Positions 21,785 to 23,451 of a stretch of DNA of 23,451 nt are shown here, one piece after another. A program made the translations under genes and the position numbers. The notes below the pieces were generated by a model. That model was not told where the DNA came from. It saw only the letters and a program-made list of their open reading frames with translations, and ran no database searches. How positions within the stretch are numbered: position 1 is the stretch's first letter; each line of letters begins with the position of its first letter. The stretch comes from an uncultured Dorea sp. (GTDB lineage: Bacteria; Bacillota; Clostridia; Lachnospirales; Lachnospiraceae), in NCBI GenBank assembly GCA_910587575.1, contig CAJULU010000014.1, positions 46,009-69,459 of the forward strand, given 5' to 3'.

Positions 21785-21979
21785 TTGGGCAAGAGAATGG
21801 TTATCTGCGAGTTCTGTAAAAATCTGATAGAGATTGGTGACGGTGATTTCATCTGCTGTGAATGTGAAGAACCCGTAGTCGTAATCAGTAAATTCGTATC
21901 AACTAATGATTATCTTAAATGCGGCAGCCGAAAATTTAAAAGGGGAGGAGGGGAACGAAATCACTTGAACAGGAAATAA
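21785..21979 (+). CDS. Small zinc-ribbon-like protein
   Basis: The frame starts with TTG at 21785 behind GGAGGGAG, or with the ATG at 21797 (60 residues). Two cysteine knuckles (CEFC and CCEC), with about 13 residues between them, form a likely zinc ribbon. The rest is a short strand (VVVISKFV) and a basic tail (SRKFKRGGGERNHLNRK) that could bind nucleic acid. No family is recognised. It lies 43 nt before the Rpn-family gene on the same strand and may be co-transcribed with it. Confidence 0.6.
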   Translation: MGKRMVICEFCKNLIEIGDGDFICCECEEPVVVISKFVSTNDYLKCGSRKFKRGGGERNHLNRK

Positions 21980-22022
21980 AAAAATGATATTATGAAATCA
22001 GATAACAAGCGGGGGACTGGAT

Positions 22023-22952
22023 ATGGGAAATATATATGACGGGGCATTCCGTACAATTTTGAATGATTGCAGGAAGTTCATTCTTCCGGTAATCAATGAG
22101 ATATTCGGGGAAGAGTATACAGGGAGTGAAAAAATAGAATTTTTCCCGAATGAACATTTTTTAGACCAGCAGGACGAGGCTGACAAGGAACGGATTACCG
22201 ATACGAATTTCCGGATTTGCGGAAAAACAGTAAAGAAATATCATCTTGAATGCGAAAGTAGCCTGCCGGACGGTAAGATTACAATTCGTCTTTTTGAGTA
22301 TGACGCACAGATTGCGTTGGATGAAGGCGAGGTTACGGAAGAAACATTGACGGTCACATTCCCTAATACGGCGGTTCTGTATCTTCGGACATATAAGAGA
22401 ACTCCGGATAAGATGAAATATGTGATTGTCACTCCGGGCGGGACGGTAGAATATGATGTCCCAATCATGAAAGTGCAGATGTATTCATTGGAGGATATTT
22501 TTGAAAAGGGATTATTGTTGCTGATTCCATTTTATATTTTCTCTCATGAAAAGGATTTCTCTGAGTATAATAGCAATGAGCAGAAGTTAGAGGAATTGAA
22601 GGCAGAGTACAGAGATATCCTGGAACGGCTTGAAGGACTGGAACGGCAGGGAGACATAGGGGCATTTGACAAACGGACGATTATCGAACTTTCGGGTGAT
22701 GTGATTCGGGAGATTGCACAGAAATATGAGAATGTGCAGAAAGGAGTAGGTGATATTATGGGCGGGGCTTTAATTGAGACGGAAGCAAGAACTATTTTAA
22801 ATCAAGGAAAAAGTCAAGGTATAAATGAAACAAAAAAGAAAACAGCGCTGAGAATGCTGCAAGATGGAGAACTGCCGATTGATAAAATTGCAAAATACGC
22901 AGAGCTGGATGTCGAGGATGTGGAACAACTTGCGGGGGTTCATATGGTTTAA
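22023..22952 (+). CDS. Rpn/YhgA-like PD-(D/E)XK nuclease family protein
   Basis: The 309-residue protein resembles Rpn/YhgA-like recombination-promoting nucleases, which share the PD-(D/E)XK fold and are often labelled transposases. MGNIYDGAFRTILNDC at the start and FFPNEHFLDQQ precede the probable catalytic core TDTNFRICGKTVKKYHLECESS, with acidic and Glu residues where the D...ExQ motif lies; the usual Gln is replaced, so activity is uncertain. The middle contains DVPIMKVQMYSLEDIFEKGLLLLIPFYIF, a conserved stretch. The C-terminal third is helical, with ALRMLQDGELPIDKIAKYAELDVEDVEQLA, a short helix-turn-helix-like end found in the family. GGGGGACTGG at about 22011 is the ribosome site. It ends before a terminator. 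Confidence 0.8.
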   Translation: MGNIYDGAFRTILNDCRKFILPVINEIFGEEYTGSEKIEFFPNEHFLDQQDEADKERITDTNFRICGKTVKKYHLECESSLPDGKITIRLFEYDAQIALDEGEVTEETLTVTFPNTAVLYLRTYKRTPDKMKYVIVTPGGTVEYDVPIMKVQMYSLEDIFEKGLLLLIPFYIFSHEKDFSEYNSNEQKLEELKAEYRDILERLEGLERQGDIGAFDKRTIIELSGDVIREIAQKYENVQKGVGDIMGGALIETEARTILNQGKSQGINETKKKTALRMLQDGELPIDKIAKYAELDVEDVEQLAGVHMV

Positions 22953-22982
22953 GACAATAATTATAGTTTAATAGTTATTTTT

Positions 22983-23016
22983 AACGCTATCGGAGTAGGT
23001 CTGATAGCGTTTTTTC
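22983..23016 (+). terminator. Terminator after the Rpn-family gene
   Basis: AACGCTATC pairs with GATAGCGTT (22983-22991 and 23003-23011), extended by G·U and further pairs to about 12 bp. TTTTTT follows. Confidence 0.92.
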
Positions 23017-23087
23017 ATGTGCAGATTTATAAAAAATATGTAAATGGAAAGTTTATCAAATATTAATCAAGGATGGTGACGAATGGT

Positions 23088-23451
23088 ATGAAAACAATCA
23101 GTCTGCTAAATTTAAAGGGCGGGGTTGCGAAAAGTTTTACTTCGGTAAATATGGCTTATGAATTGTGGCGCAGGGGAAATCGGGTCTTATTGTGGGATAA
23201 CGACAAGCAGGGGAATCTGAGCAAGGCATTTGAACGGTATGAGGCAGAGCAGACTGCACCTGCCGCAAGGATACTTAGTGGCGATTTGCATAATCCGGAG
23301 GAATTGATACAGGTGACAGCTTATGAAGGGATAGATATTATCACGTCGAATCTGTCATTGTTTGGTGCGGCCTGGAATCTGGTGCGAGAAGGCGGAGAGG
23401 ATATGACAGGGAGATACCGGAGATTTGTAAAAGCCGGTATCAACAATCAGA
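23088..23451 (+). CDS. ParA-family ATPase of an integrative conjugative element, 3' end cut off
   Basis: The frame starts at ATG 23088 behind AAGGATGG and runs off the right edge after 121 codons. The start reads MKTISLLNLKGGVAKSFTS, a deviant Walker A (KGGVAKS rather than KGGVGKT), with VNMAYELWRRG and LLWDNDKQGNLSKAF, where ParA proteins normally have DxDPQGN. The DNDKQGN variant and the GIDIITSNLSLFGA segment are typical of ParA-like proteins near conjugative element modules in Lachnospiraceae. It likely supports maintenance of the element. An ATG at 23083 is in another frame and stops at once. Confidence 0.85.
   Translation, partial: MKTISLLNLKGGVAKSFTSVNMAYELWRRGNRVLLWDNDKQGNLSKAFERYEAEQTAPAARILSGDLHNPEELIQVTAYEGIDIITSNLSLFGAAWNLVREGGEDMTGRYRRFVKAGINNQ

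Noticed and set aside
1..23451. CRISPR array, rRNA or tRNA genes, intact insertion sequences
   Set aside because: No regularly spaced repeats, no recognisable cloverleaf or rRNA stretch and no transposase with terminal inverted repeats were seen by eye; a tRNAscan or IS search was not possible.

Overview
The window looks like chromosomal DNA of a Lachnospiraceae-type Firmicute (Clostridium cluster XIVa). The housekeeping genes have strong AGGAGG-type ribosome binding sites and moderate GC. They include a Firmicute gene set: ireB-ruvX-DUF1292-fur-rnj, the rhodanese-less thiI paired with a cysteine desulfurase, mtaB, and ktrB/ktrA. The genus cannot be fixed from the sequence alone.

Left part (1 to about 5.4 kb): a co-directional, tightly spaced run with the 3' part of a Uma2-type nuclease gene, mntP (Mn export), prmA and rsmE (ribosome methylation), a cysteine desulfurase and thiI (sulfur relay to tRNA s4U). 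About 5.4-7.35 kb: an AT-richer two-gene module, an ABC/AAA-type ATPase overlapping an HNH nuclease by 8 nt. It looks like a Septu (PtuA/PtuB)-type anti-phage cassette inserted among housekeeping genes. A small HPr-like gene without the usual active-site His motif follows on the minus strand, divergent from mtaB.

Middle part (7.9-12.4 kb): mtaB, then ireB-ruvX-DUF1292-fur-rnj with a good promoter before ireB and a strong terminator after rnj. About 12.5-14.7 kb: a YtrA-type GntR/ABC operon. Its promoter is flanked by a near-perfect long inverted repeat, a probable operator. The operon has two very small ORFs: a 22-codon coupling peptide and a 49-residue membrane protein. About 14.7-18.07 kb: a fused threonine/serine exporter with its own promoter, then the two Ktr/Trk potassium uptake genes.

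Right part (18.1-23.45 kb): an accessory region with signs of decay and gene transfer. It holds an apparently broken small-RNA/toxin-like unit, an Rpn-nuclease remnant, a perfect-stem terminator, and a minus-strand mobilization operon (ribbon-helix-helix protein, compact HUH-type relaxase candidate, frameshifted excisionase). Beside it lies a non-coding segment with direct and inverted repeats that could be an origin of transfer. Then come small unknown cargo genes, a zinc-ribbon protein, a complete Rpn-family nuclease, and at the right edge the start of a ParA-type ATPase of the kind carried by integrative conjugative elements. No integrase is present in the window.

No rRNA, tRNA, CRISPR array or intact insertion sequence was recognised. 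The best candidates for interesting biology are the ATPase-HNH module, the compact relaxase with its repeat-rich upstream region, the decayed toxin/antisense-like unit, and the small proteins in the GntR-ABC operon.
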